Shown: positions 16,838 to 25,733 of the stretch, piece by piece
Layout: every line of letters begins with the position of its first letter
How positions within the stretch are numbered: the stretch's first letter is position 1
Notes under the pieces: model-generated
The model's input: only the letters and a program-made list of their open reading frames with translations
Told to the model about the DNA's origin: nothing
Database searches by the model: none
Made by a program: the position numbers and the translations under genes
Origin: Roseovarius sp. M141
GTDB lineage: Bacteria; Pseudomonadota; Alphaproteobacteria; Rhodobacterales; Rhodobacteraceae
Length of the DNA: 64,000 nucleotides
Assembly (NCBI RefSeq): GCF_024355225.1
Contig: NZ_VCNH01000008.1
Span: 930,001 to 994,000 of the forward strand
Direction of reading: 5' to 3'

Positions 16838-18007
16838 GTGTCCCTTGGATTGTATCCTAAAGGAATCTCAGGGGAAGTCCTGCATTGGGAAGTCTATGAG
16901 GATCCCTCGAAGTAGTCTTTAAAATATAAGCGAATAACGAATGTAGTCTCTAATACTTGAATGGGCAAATCTTGCGTCCGACACCACCAAAGGGCGAATC
17001 GTCGACCTGTTAGCCCGAAACGTATCCGGATGGCAACGGATCAGGGGCTCTGTCCGGGACGTCATTGGCAAGCCTCCTTTGGCGTGGTCCGCCCGCTGAG
17101 ATGTGAGAAATTTGTTTGCAGCAGGACCAGAGGATGGCCTCAAAGCGAGCAAAGCAGGCTCGGGACGCAGTCCGTCAGATCGGCGTGACGGTGTAGAGCT
17201 GCTATCATGGCGCAAAAAACAAGGGGGAGGGCATAAGCGGCAATCCGCCCATTACTGCGTGCGAGAGGGAGTGCGAGGTGGGACGCCAACGCCGTGGGCG
17301 CGCCGAATCACCTCCGCCGCGGCCAAGTTGACGCTGACAGACGCCGCACAGAGGGTCGCCCCAGCCCGTCTCGCGACCGTATCGATCAGGTGCGCCCAAC
17401 GCCTCGGCGTATCGGGGCGCAGGGGCTGTCGCACATTGAGACAGCTTCGATCGACCACCGGTGCCAAAAAGCACTGCGCCGATAAATCAAAGACCGATCA
17501 TGCGCCAAATTCAAACTGGACGATTCGATGGGGGGTGACCCGCGAAGCAGTGACCATCCGGCTGGAGGTCAGGGCGGCGCTGGGCAGGATTGCGGCCATC
17601 ATGCGCGCCATAGCGGCGCCGCCATGATCTTTCCGTCCAAGCGGGTACGATCACGGCGGCGTCAAGGCCGGTAGCCCTCCGGAAAGGGCGTGATTGGCTG
17701 GCAGCATTGGTAAAGAACGCGCTGCGAATACAATGTAAACAAACTGAAGTGCGGTTACTCGTTAACTAAGTGACTTTGGACATCCGCACTGTCACGTTTC
17801 TAACCCTATGCAAGGTGGTGCGGCGACCTGTCTTTTAGGACAGGGTCCCGCGTCAAACGCATTGCAGGCGAATCTGGTCTTTTCAGTAATGCCCGGCGGT
17901 TGCTGAGATGTGCCTGTTTTCAAGGGGTCGAACGTCTTGACCGCCGTGAGAGCCGCCTTGGCGCCGGACCGCCCTGAGTGACGCAATGTGCCTCTGGATG
18001 CGCCCGT
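16838..18007. other. 1.17 kb region without a supported gene
   Basis: Between the luxR start and the crotonase stop. The longest plus-strand reading (17103-17627, 174 codons) is Arg- and Ala-rich with no recognisable domain or ribosome site, and minus-strand frames are equally uninformative. The stretch contains structured element B at 17748-17847 and must hold the luxR promoter. It may include worn-out genes, but I cannot name one. Confidence 0.5.
17748..17847. other. Structured non-coding element, copy B
   Basis: Homologue of element A in the same orientation. Stem 1 is AGTGCGG (17748-17754) with CCGCACT (17784-17790), again closing a 29-base loop. A 34-base spacer follows, then stem 3 GACCTGTC / GACAGGGTC (17825-17847) with a one-base bulge, extendable through GCGG/CCGC. 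Compared with copy A the loop matches at 21 of 29 positions. Two stem-1 pairs have changed on both sides (G-C to A-T and G-C to T-A). On the minus strand the stem is followed by TTCAGTTTGTTTAC. Confidence 0.6.
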
Positions 18008-18628
18008 TCAGGGAATAAGAGCCTTGATCGCGGCGGCATGTTCGGGCGTGGCGGCCAGTGCGTGGTCTGCCAATGCGCGGGCCTCGTCCGGCAGGGTCTC
18101 GGGCGTGGCGAGTCGGTCGAACAGGCCCCAGTGATGCGCCGTTTCGCCGTCGATCCGCGCGCCGGTCAGCAGGATCAGCTTGGCCCGCGCCGGACCGACC
18201 AGCGCGGCCAGCCGCACCGGGTCCGACGGTTGCGGCAAGAAGCCCAGCTTCATCACCGGGTAGAACACCTTGGCGCCGGGCACTGCGATTCGCAGATCGC
18301 AAGCCAGCGTCATGCCGATGGCGCCGCCCGCGACCGTGCCGTTCAGCGCCGCGATGGTCAGGCAGGGCAGGGCGGCGATGGCGGAGGACAGCCGCTCCCA
18401 CACCGCGCTGGTGGCCAGGCCCGCGCGCGCCGCGTCCAGATCGGCCCCGGCGGAAAATACCTTGCCCGCGCCGGTCAGGATCAGCGCGCGGGCGTCCTGC
18501 GGGGCGGTTGCGGCCTCTTCGGCGATGTCTGCCAACTGCGCCAGCATGGCCTCGGTCAGGGCGTTGGCCTTTTCGGGGCGGTTCAGCGTGACGGTCCAGA
18601 TGCCGCCCTGTTTGTCCAGATCGATCAT
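18008..18628 (-). CDS. Crotonase-fold (enoyl-CoA hydratase/isomerase-like) protein
   Basis: 206 residues from ATG 18628, which overlaps the stop of the preceding SDR gene (ATGA); longer upstream reading is the SDR gene in another frame. Crotonase landmarks are present: VTLNRPEKANAL, FSAGADLDAA (first oxyanion-hole block) and LNGTVAGGAIGMTLACDLRIA. In the usual PE-x-x-LG motif the catalytic Glu is replaced (FYPVMKLGFLP), so classical hydratase activity is doubtful. Isomerase, hydrolase or other crotonase chemistry is possible. Probably acts with the coupled SDR on an acyl-CoA. Confidence 0.8.
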   Translation of the reverse strand: MIDLDKQGGIWTVTLNRPEKANALTEAMLAQLADIAEEAATAPQDARALILTGAGKVFSAGADLDAARAGLATSAVWERLSSAIAALPCLTIAALNGTVAGGAIGMTLACDLRIAVPGAKVFYPVMKLGFLPQPSDPVRLAALVGPARAKLILLTGARIDGETAHHWGLFDRLATPETLPDEARALADHALAATPEHAAAIKALIP

Positions 18629-19383
18629 GCGCCCGCCTCTCTCTCCAGACCAATAGCCGCGCGCATCGCCGGATCGCGCAGCGAGATTTCGCCGCCCAGA
18701 TGCGCGTCGGCCTGTGTGCTGCACATCCATAGCAGGGCGCGCGCGGGCCAGTCTGCCGGGATATGCTCGGACCAGTCCAGCTGGCTGATCGGGTTGATGC
18801 CGCTGGCCTTGATGTCGCGTTGCATGTCGGTGGCGACGGTGCCGGGCGACAGGCCCATGGCGCGCAGGCCATGCGCGCGCCCATCAAGGTCGGCGCTGGC
18901 GGTCAGCATGGCGGCGCCTGCCTTGGACGCGCAATAGGCGCTCCAGCCCTCGACGGGGCGATGCGCGGCGCCTGACGACACGGTCAGGATCGTGCCGCCC
19001 CCCGCCGCCTGCATCACCGGCATTGCGGCGCGCATGCCGTTATAGACGCCGGTCAGGTTGATATCGATCGCGCGCGCCCATTCGGCAGGGTCCGACGTGG
19101 CCAGCGGCGAGATGGGTGAAATCACCCCGGCGTTCCCGATCAGCACGTCAAGGCCGCCGTGGCGGTCCTGCGCCATCTGCACCGCCTCCGCCATATCCGC
19201 GAACGCGGCCACGTTACCAATATGGGCAATCGCCCCCAGTTCGCGGGCCAGAGCATTCAGCGCGTCGCTCTTGCGGGCCATCAATACCAGCCGCGCACCT
19301 GCCCCGGCAAAGATCCGGGCCGTGGCGGCGCCAATGCCCCGGCTGGCCCCGGTGATCAAAACGCTCTTGCCGGTCATGTCCAT
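18625..19383 (-). CDS. Short-chain dehydrogenase/reductase (SDR)
   Basis: 252 residues from ATG 19383. The Rossmann TGASRGIGAAT motif is near residue 10, the NAG motif near 85, and the Ser...Tyr-x3-Lys catalytic set is in SSGAAHRPVEGWSAYCASK (about 135-155). The PG motif GLSPGTVATDM follows. NAD(P)-dependent oxidoreductase; the substrate is not evident. It overlaps the downstream crotonase-like gene, so the pair is co-translated and may be a small beta-oxidation-like module. Confidence 0.85.
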   Translation of the reverse strand: MDMTGKSVLITGASRGIGAATARIFAGAGARLVLMARKSDALNALARELGAIAHIGNVAAFADMAEAVQMAQDRHGGLDVLIGNAGVISPISPLATSDPAEWARAIDINLTGVYNGMRAAMPVMQAAGGGTILTVSSGAAHRPVEGWSAYCASKAGAAMLTASADLDGRAHGLRAMGLSPGTVATDMQRDIKASGINPISQLDWSEHIPADWPARALLWMCSTQADAHLGGEISLRDPAMRAAIGLEREAGA

Positions 19384-19515
19384 GGTTCTGCCCCTTTTCC
19401 GTTTGGTCCCTGCGTAGCGCCGCGCGTGGGCCGGGTCCAGCGCCCGAGGGGCACTTGACGCTGGGCGCGGTTGGCCCGAAGTTATGCGCAAGTATTTAAT
19501 GCAAAGGGGCTAGAG

Positions 19516-21036
19516 ATGACCACGTATAGATCCAGGGCCGCACTGACGGCGGGGGCGATCCTGAGTATGTCGGCTGGAACGGCAGTCGCGGATGTGACGC
19601 CAACCGAGGTTTGGACCGACTGGAAGGCCTACATGACGGATTTCGGCTTTGCCGTGTCCGCGCGTGAAACGCCGTCGGGCAGCGATCTGAGGCTGAACGA
19701 TATCGTCATGTCGCTGGACGCCCCCGAGGGCGGCGCCGATACCGAAGTAAAGTTCCCCGAACTGTCGCTGACCGATAACGGCGACGGCACGGTTTCGATC
19801 AGCTTCCCCGAAAGCATGCCGGTCTCGGTCGCTGTCGAGGGGCCCGAACCGGTCAGCTTTGATCTGATCTATACCACGTCGGACCTGGACATGACGGTGT
19901 CGGGCGATGCCTCGGAAATGACGTATGCCTATACGGCCGCGTCTGTGGGCGTTGAGATGTCGGACCTTGTGTCAGAGGGCAAGCCGGTTGATTTCGGCGC
20001 CGCCAGCATCGCGTTGCAGGACGTCGATGGCCGCACCGTGACCACCGCAGGCGATCTGCGCCAGTCCAATCAGCAGATCGATTCCGGCCCCGTCACCTAC
20101 GAAATCGCCATGGTCGACCCCGAAGACCCGACCAGCAAATTCGAGATGACCGGGCAGATCGACAACCTTCAGATGCTGGGCACCGCCACGCTGCCGACGG
20201 ATATGGACATGTCAAACATCGCCGCCGCGCTGGCAGCCGGTTTTGCCGTCGATGGCTCCTATACCTTTGGTCCGGATGCCAGCACGTTTACCGCCACCGA
20301 AGAGGGCGTGGTCACCCGCGGCACCAGCGCCAGTTCAGGCGGTGAGCTGAGCGTCAAGATGAACGAGGACGGTGTGCATTACAGCGGCACATCGAACGAT
20401 TTGGCTATCGAGATGACAGTGCCCGATCTGCCCTTCCCCGTCTCGATGGCTATGGCCGAGGGTAAATTCGCGCTCGACATGCCGATCGCACAGAAAGAGG
20501 CAGCGCAGGATTTCGGCCTGACCTTCGTGCTGGGTGATCTGACGGTCAGCGATGCGATCTGGGCAATGTTCGATCCGGCGGCGCAGTTGCCGCGCGATCC
20601 CGCCACCCTGGCGCTAGAGATGTCGGGCAAGGCCCGGGTGATGGCCAACCTGATGGACGCCGCGCAGATGGCGGCGGTCGAGGACGGCACTGAAGTGCCG
20701 GGCGAGCTGGATGCCCTGTCGCTGGACCGTCTGCTGCTGCGCATCGCCGGCGCCGAGCTGACTGGCGAGGGTGCCGTGACCTTCGACAACACCGACAAGG
20801 TGACGTTTGACGGGATGCCCAAGCCGATCGGCGATATTGGTCTGAAACTGACCGGCGCCAATGCCCTGCTGGACAAACTGGTGGCGATGGGCTTTGTGCC
20901 CGAAGAACAGGTGATGGGCGTGCGCATGATGATGGGTGTGTTCGCCGTGCCGGGCGAAGGCGAGGACGTGCTGAATTCAAAAATCGAATTCACCGAAGAG
21001 GGCCAGATACTGGCCAATGGTCAACGCCTGAAATAA
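19516..21036 (+). CDS. DUF2125 periplasmic protein
   Basis: About 506 residues from ATG 19516, chosen because an AGGGG site precedes it and it exposes a clean signal peptide (RSRAALTAGAILSMSAGTAVA, cleavage near residue 25). The mature protein is acidic and beta-rich, with repeating D/G-type strands across its length. This matches the DUF2125 family widespread in Rhodobacterales, whose role is unknown. An intrinsic terminator follows at 21082. Confidence 0.8.
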   Translation: MTTYRSRAALTAGAILSMSAGTAVADVTPTEVWTDWKAYMTDFGFAVSARETPSGSDLRLNDIVMSLDAPEGGADTEVKFPELSLTDNGDGTVSISFPESMPVSVAVEGPEPVSFDLIYTTSDLDMTVSGDASEMTYAYTAASVGVEMSDLVSEGKPVDFGAASIALQDVDGRTVTTAGDLRQSNQQIDSGPVTYEIAMVDPEDPTSKFEMTGQIDNLQMLGTATLPTDMDMSNIAAALAAGFAVDGSYTFGPDASTFTATEEGVVTRGTSASSGGELSVKMNEDGVHYSGTSNDLAIEMTVPDLPFPVSMAMAEGKFALDMPIAQKEAAQDFGLTFVLGDLTVSDAIWAMFDPAAQLPRDPATLALEMSGKARVMANLMDAAQMAAVEDGTEVPGELDALSLDRLLLRIAGAELTGEGAVTFDNTDKVTFDGMPKPIGDIGLKLTGANALLDKLVAMGFVPEEQVMGVRMMMGVFAVPGEGEDVLNSKIEFTEEGQILANGQRLK

Positions 21037-21081
21037 CGGCGCGACATTTGCGGTGCCCCTTTGGGGACGCCGGGCACAAGG

Positions 21082-21115
21082 CGGGCCGGGGGTATCCTCT
21101 GGCCCGTTTCGTTTT
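21082..21115 (+). terminator. Intrinsic terminator after the DUF2125 gene
   Basis: CGGGCC (21082-21087) pairs with GGCCCG (21101-21106) and is followed by TTTCGTTTT. Confidence 0.6.
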
Positions 21116-21220
21116 CTGGGGTGTTTCGTCCGCTCGCGCAGCTTTCGCATCCGGGCGCGCCGCCCCTTGCGCAGGCGGCATGCGCGGACTACCTCTGAGG
21201 CTTCATTCGAAAGGCATCGC

Positions 21221-22585
21221 ATGACCCGTCCCACCACTCAAGATCTGGCCCTCGACGATTTGGCTCAGGCCGTTCTTGCGGCCGCGCGCCGGGCCGGCGC
21301 GGACGCCGCAGATGCGATCGTGGCCTCTGGCGCCAGTCAGGTCATCGATGTGCGCGGCGGCGCGCTGGAGCAGGCCGAGCGGTCGGAGGCCGCCGATCTG
21401 GGCCTGCGCGTTCTGGTCGGGCGGCGGCAGGCGAACATTTCGTCCTCCGACACGCGTCCAGAAACGCTGGATATTCTGGCCGAGCGTGCCGTCGCCATGG
21501 CCCGCGAGGCGCCCGAGGATCCCTATGCCGGCCTTGCGGACCCGGACCAGTTGGCGCAGCACTGGGATATCGCCGCGCTGGAGCTGGCCGATCCCGCACC
21601 CGAGCCTGAGCCGGCCGAATTACAGCGCCGCGCCGCCGCCGCCGAGGCCGCCGCGCAGGCCGTGCCGGGCGTCACTCAGGTGCAGGCCGCGACGGCGGGT
21701 TACGAGCGGCGCCATGTGCGCCTGGCCGCCAGCAACGGCTTTGCCGCCGATCACCGGCGCACCGATTGGTACATCTCCTGCACCGCCATCGCCGGGACCG
21801 GTGCCGGGATGGAGCGCGATTCAGACGGTGACGCGCGCATCTGGGATGCCGATATGCGCAGCGCCGAGGATATCGGCACGCGCGCCGGTCAGCGCGCCGC
21901 CGAACGTCTGGACGCACGCCGCCCCAAGACGGGCGCCTATCCGGTGCTGTTCGACGAGCGGATTTCGACCTCGCTGATCGGGCATTTGCTGGGCGCTGCC
22001 AACGGTGCCGCCGTCGCGCGCGGCGCGACATGGCTGCGCGACCGGCTGGGCAAACAGGTGCTGCCCGAAGGGCTGAGCATCCTTGAGGATCCCTACCGCC
22101 CCCGCGTTGCCGGATCGCGCCCCTATGACGGCGAGGGGTTGGCGACGCAACGGCGCGCCATCGTGGATCGCGGTGTGCTGACCGGCTGGGTACTGGACCT
22201 CGCCAGCGCGCGCCAGCTGGGGATGCGATCGACGGCCAATGCCAAGCGCGGCATGTCCGGCCCGCCGCGCCCCGGCACCTGGAATATTGCCCTGACCCAA
22301 GGGACGGCCAGTCGCGGCGACCTGATCCGCGACATGGGCACAGGCCTGCTGGTGACATCCATGATCGGGTCAACCATCAACCCCAACACGGGGGATTATT
22401 CGCGCGGCGCCTCGGGCTTCTGGATCGAAAATGGCGAAATCGCCTATCCGGTGAACGAACTGACCATCGCCGGAAACCTGCACGACATGCTGATGCGCCT
22501 GACACCCGCCAATGACGCGCGCACGCATCTGTCGTCGGTGGTGCCGTCGCTTCTGGTCGAGGGGATGACCCTTGCCGGCGCGTGA
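21221..22585 (+). CDS. TldD/PmbA family metalloprotease-like protein
   Basis: 454 residues from ATG 21221, the first Met giving the family opening LAQAVLAAARRAGADAADAIV. PmbA features include the A-A-V-A-R-G region around 265 and the C-terminal glycine-rich GTGLLVTSMIGSTINPNTGDYSRGASGFWIENGEI (about 380-420). Together with TldD this family processes peptides, for example in microcin maturation and CcdA degradation. No partner tldD is visible here. The next gene starts within its last codons. Confidence 0.85.
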   Translation: MTRPTTQDLALDDLAQAVLAAARRAGADAADAIVASGASQVIDVRGGALEQAERSEAADLGLRVLVGRRQANISSSDTRPETLDILAERAVAMAREAPEDPYAGLADPDQLAQHWDIAALELADPAPEPEPAELQRRAAAAEAAAQAVPGVTQVQAATAGYERRHVRLAASNGFAADHRRTDWYISCTAIAGTGAGMERDSDGDARIWDADMRSAEDIGTRAGQRAAERLDARRPKTGAYPVLFDERISTSLIGHLLGAANGAAVARGATWLRDRLGKQVLPEGLSILEDPYRPRVAGSRPYDGEGLATQRRAIVDRGVLTGWVLDLASARQLGMRSTANAKRGMSGPPRPGTWNIALTQGTASRGDLIRDMGTGLLVTSMIGSTINPNTGDYSRGASGFWIENGEIAYPVNELTIAGNLHDMLMRLTPANDARTHLSSVVPSLLVEGMTLAGA

Positions 22586-23345
22586 CCTGCCGCTGCTGAT
22601 CGACGCCGCGCGCGCGGCGGGCGAGGTGGCAACGCGTTTCAGCGGTGCCACCGTCAAGCGATGGGACAAGCCCGAGGATGCCGGCCCCGTGACCGAGGCC
22701 GATCTGGCCGTGAACGATGTGCTGGAGGCCCGCCTGCGCAGCGCCCGCCCCGCCTATGGCTGGCTCAGCGAGGAAAGCGCGCATGACCCCCTGCGCGCCG
22801 CCGCGCCGCGCACCTTCATCATCGATCCGATCGATGGCACCCGCAGTTTCATCGACGGCAGCCGCGCCTGGGCGCATGCGCTGGCCGTTGTGGACGAGGG
22901 CGTCGTGACTGCCGCCGTCGTCTATCTGCCGATGCTGGACCTGATGTATGCCGCCGCTGCGGGCAAAGGGGCCACGCTGAACGGTCTGCCGATCCATGCC
23001 AGCGGGGCGGACCGCGCCGAGGGGGCCAGCCTTCTGGCGGCGCGCCCAATGCTGGAGGCGCATCACTGGCGCGGCCCGGTGCCTGCGTTCAAGCGCGAAC
23101 ACCGCCCGTCCTTGGCCTATCGCCTCAGCCTTGTGGCCGAGGGGCGGTTTGATGCCATGCTGACCCTGCGCAAGACGTGGGAATGGGACGTGGCCGCCGG
23201 CGATCTGATCCTGCGCGAGGCGGGGGCGCTATCGACCGATAGGCGGGGGCAGGTGCTGCGCTTTAACAATGCGGTGCCGCAGGTCGATGGCATGGTGGCC
23301 GCCGGGCCGCTCTTGCACCGTGTGATGATTGACGGGCTGGTCTGA
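22572..23345 (+). CDS. Inositol monophosphatase/CysQ-family phosphatase
   Basis: 257 residues, apparently from TTG 22572, overlapping the end of the PmbA gene by 14 bases. Metal-site motifs are LSEES, DPIDGTRSFIDG (about 85-97) and WEWDVAAGDLILREAGA (about 198-215). The family hydrolyses phosphate from inositol phosphates or from 3'-phosphoadenosine phosphate (CysQ). The latter would fit sulfur metabolism, but the two cannot be separated by eye. Confidence 0.8.
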   Translation: MPARDLPLLIDAARAAGEVATRFSGATVKRWDKPEDAGPVTEADLAVNDVLEARLRSARPAYGWLSEESAHDPLRAAAPRTFIIDPIDGTRSFIDGSRAWAHALAVVDEGVVTAAVVYLPMLDLMYAAAAGKGATLNGLPIHASGADRAEGASLLAARPMLEAHHWRGPVPAFKREHRPSLAYRLSLVAEGRFDAMLTLRKTWEWDVAAGDLILREAGALSTDRRGQVLRFNNAVPQVDGMVAAGPLLHRVMIDGLV

Positions 23346-23381
23346 GTTTGCCCCAATTCAAGCCCGCCGCGCCGATCGCCC

Positions 23382-23990
23382 TTACTTCGCGCCGATCTTC
23401 GGCTCCGCGCCCGCGCGTATCCGCGCGATGTTCGCGCGGTGCCGCCACAGGATCAACGCGGCAAGCAACATGCCCAGCACCAGCATCTGCGTTGCGCCCA
23501 GAAGCAGCATCCAGACCGGCGCGCTGACCGCTGCCACCAAGGCCGACAGGGACGATATGCGCGTGATCAGCGCCGTCCCCAGCCACGCCGCGCAGCAGAG
23601 CAGACCCACCGGCCACGCGAGTGCCAGCATCAGACCCAGGAACGTCGCCACCCCCTTGCCGCCGCGAAACCCCAGCCAGACCGGGAAGCAATGGCCCAGA
23701 AACGCCGCCAGCCCGGCCAGTTGCGCCGCATCCTCGCCTGCCAGCCAGCGCGCCAGCAGCACGGCCACCGCGCCCTTGGCCGCGTCCAGCAGCAGGGTTG
23801 CCGCCGCCGCGCCCTTGGACCCGGTGCGCAAAACGTTCGTGGCGCCGATATTGCCCGACCCGATGCTGCGCAGATCACCCAGCCCCAGAACGCGCGCCAG
23901 AATCATGCCCGACGGGATCGACCCCAGCAGATAGCCGACGGTGGCCCACAGGATCAGCAAAGCAGCGGAGGTTTCAATCAGGGGCATCAT
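23382..23990 (-). CDS. plsY: Glycerol-3-phosphate acyltransferase PlsY
   Basis: 202 residues with five membrane segments. All three PlsY motifs are present: GSIPSG (about 23-28), SGNIGATNVLR (45-55) and GHCFPVWLGFRGGKGVAT (about 98-115). It transfers the acyl group from acyl-phosphate to glycerol-3-phosphate, the first step of phospholipid synthesis, at the inner membrane. Last gene of the pyrB operon; its ATG overlaps the preceding stop. Converges on the phosphatase gene 36 bases away. Confidence 0.92.
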   Translation of the reverse strand: MMPLIETSAALLILWATVGYLLGSIPSGMILARVLGLGDLRSIGSGNIGATNVLRTGSKGAAAATLLLDAAKGAVAVLLARWLAGEDAAQLAGLAAFLGHCFPVWLGFRGGKGVATFLGLMLALAWPVGLLCCAAWLGTALITRISSLSALVAAVSAPVWMLLLGATQMLVLGMLLAALILWRHRANIARIRAGAEPKIGAK

Positions 23991-25279
23991 TCGGCCTCGT
24001 ATACTATGGTGCCAGCGACATAGGTCGCCAGAACGCGGCCCTGCATGCGGGCACCGTCAAAGGGGGTGTTTTTCGATTTCGAGCGCAGGGTGGCGCGGTC
24101 CAGCACGAACGGTTTGTGCGCATCGAACAGCACCAGATCGGCAGGGGCGCCCACCGCCAGCCGCCCCGATTCCAGCCCCAGCCGCTTGGCCGGGTTCAGC
24201 GACAGCGCGCGGAACAACACCGGCAGATCCAGATCGCCCGCATGGTAAAGGCGCAGCGCAGCAGGCAGCAGCGTCTCCAGCGCGACGGCGCCTGACGCCG
24301 CCTCCTCGAACGGCAGGCGCTTGCTCTCTTCGTCCTGCGGCGTGTGCATCGAACTGATCGTGTCGATCAGCCCGTCGCGCACGGCTGCGACGATGGCTTG
24401 GCGGTCCTCCTCGCTGCGCAGGGGCGGCTTGACCTTGAAGAAGGTGCGATAGCCCGCAACGTCCAGCTCGTTCAGGGTCAGATGATGGATCGACGTACCG
24501 GCCGTGATGTCCAGCCCGTTGCGCTTGGCGCGCTGAAGCGCGGGCAGGGCGCGCGCTGTCGTGATCTGGTCGGCGTGATAGCGCGCGCCGGTCATTTCCA
24601 GCAGGGCGATGTCGCGGTCTAGGCTCATCCGCTCGGCCATCGGGCTGACAGCGGGCAGGCCGTAGAGCGACGCGAACTTGCCCGAGGTGGCGGCGGCGCC
24701 CGCCGACAGACCCGGCTCTTGCGGATGGGCGATGACCAGCGCGCCGCAGGCGCGGGCATAGGTGAGGGCGCGGGCGAACACCTTGGTGTTTTGCACGACA
24801 TGGTCGCAATCGGTAAAGGCGACGGCGCCGGCATCCATGAGAAACCCGATTTCGGTCATCTCGCGGCCCTCACGGCCCTTGGTCAGCGCGGCCATGGGCA
24901 GGACATTGACCGGCGCGGCCTCGTTCGCGCGGCGGCGGGCAAATTCCAGCACTTCGGGGCTGTCGATGGCGGGCAGCGTATCGGGCCGCGTCGCGATGGT
25001 GGTGACACCCCCTGCGGCGGCGGCCAGCCCGGCGGAGCGATAGCTTTCCTTGTGCCGCTCGCCCGGCTCGCAGACCTTGACGCCGATATCGACGATGCCG
25101 GGTGCCAGATGTTTACCGCCTGCGTCGATCACGCGTGCTGGCCCGTCGCCGAAATCGGCCCGGTCGTCGCCGGGCAGGATCGCGGTGATGCGCCCCTCCT
25201 CGATCAGCAGGCTGCCGGGGGTTTCGGTCCCGGCCTCGGGGTCGATCAGGATGGCGTTGGTGATGAGGGTTCTGGTCAT
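23987..25279 (-). CDS. Dihydroorotase-like protein, probably non-catalytic (PyrC')
   Basis: 430 residues from ATG 25279, one base after the preceding stop. The amidohydrolase frame is clear ([48 protein letters not shown]). The essential zinc-ligand HxH after PGxVD is replaced by Gly-Val-Lys, and the catalytic Asp of TDHAPH is replaced (ISSMHTPQ). In Pseudomonas such a pseudo-dihydroorotase is a structural subunit required by aspartate carbamoyltransferase. The clustering with pyrB supports that role here, in which case another active dihydroorotase must exist elsewhere in the genome. Confidence 0.85.
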   Translation of the reverse strand: MTRTLITNAILIDPEAGTETPGSLLIEEGRITAILPGDDRADFGDGPARVIDAGGKHLAPGIVDIGVKVCEPGERHKESYRSAGLAAAAGGVTTIATRPDTLPAIDSPEVLEFARRRANEAAPVNVLPMAALTKGREGREMTEIGFLMDAGAVAFTDCDHVVQNTKVFARALTYARACGALVIAHPQEPGLSAGAAATSGKFASLYGLPAVSPMAERMSLDRDIALLEMTGARYHADQITTARALPALQRAKRNGLDITAGTSIHHLTLNELDVAGYRTFFKVKPPLRSEEDRQAIVAAVRDGLIDTISSMHTPQDEESKRLPFEEAASGAVALETLLPAALRLYHAGDLDLPVLFRALSLNPAKRLGLESGRLAVGAPADLVLFDAHKPFVLDRATLRSKSKNTPFDGARMQGRVLATYVAGTIVYEAE

Positions 25280-25280
25280 G

Positions 25281-25733
25281 TCATTTATCTTTGGCGCTGG
25301 GGATGCCCGCGGCGGCACTGATGCGGGCCTCGGCGGCTTGGCGGTCGGGCTGGAATTTCAGCAGAAACTTGTCCCCGCCGCGCGTGATGATCTGAACCGC
25401 CGATCCGATGCCGCGTACCTTTTCGATATCGCTGAGGGTGACGGCAGTGGGGCCCGGCCCCAGCAGACGGCGATCGGTCAGCTGCCATTCGGCGTGCAAC
25501 GCCTCGCTCGACAGGTAGAACGCGCGCAGGGCGATCGCGGCAAGACCGCCGACCGCGCCGGTCCAGACATGCGCATTGCCCATCGCGGCAAGGATCGCCA
25601 TGCCCAGCGCCATCGCCCCGGCGGCCATCCAGGCGTGATCGCGCCAATAGGCGCGCCTGTCCGCGCGAAAGACGTGGCGCACCGTTTCGCCCGGCGCCAG
25701 CGCCGGGGGTGAAGGGGGCGCCATGTTGCTCAC
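25281..25733 (-). CDS. Small membrane protein with PH-like C-terminal region
   Basis: 150 residues. A cytoplasmic N-terminus (APGETVRHVFRADRRAYWRDH) is followed by two hydrophobic segments (about 34-75). A soluble tail (ALHAEWQLTDRRLLGPG...VTLSDIEKVRGIGSAVQIIT) looks like a bacterial PH domain. Function unknown. It lies between pyrB and the pseudo-dihydroorotase with a 4-base overlap upstream and a 1-base gap downstream, so it is co-expressed with pyrimidine synthesis genes. Confidence 0.7.
   Translation of the reverse strand: MSNMAPPSPPALAPGETVRHVFRADRRAYWRDHAWMAAGAMALGMAILAAMGNAHVWTGAVGGLAAIALRAFYLSSEALHAEWQLTDRRLLGPGPTAVTLSDIEKVRGIGSAVQIITRGGDKFLLKFQPDRQAAEARISAAAGIPSAKDK

Noticed and set aside
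17103..17627. 174-codon plus-strand ORF in the long gap upstream of luxR
   Set aside because: No ribosome site, no recognisable motif and biased toward Arg and Ala; not enough to call a gene.
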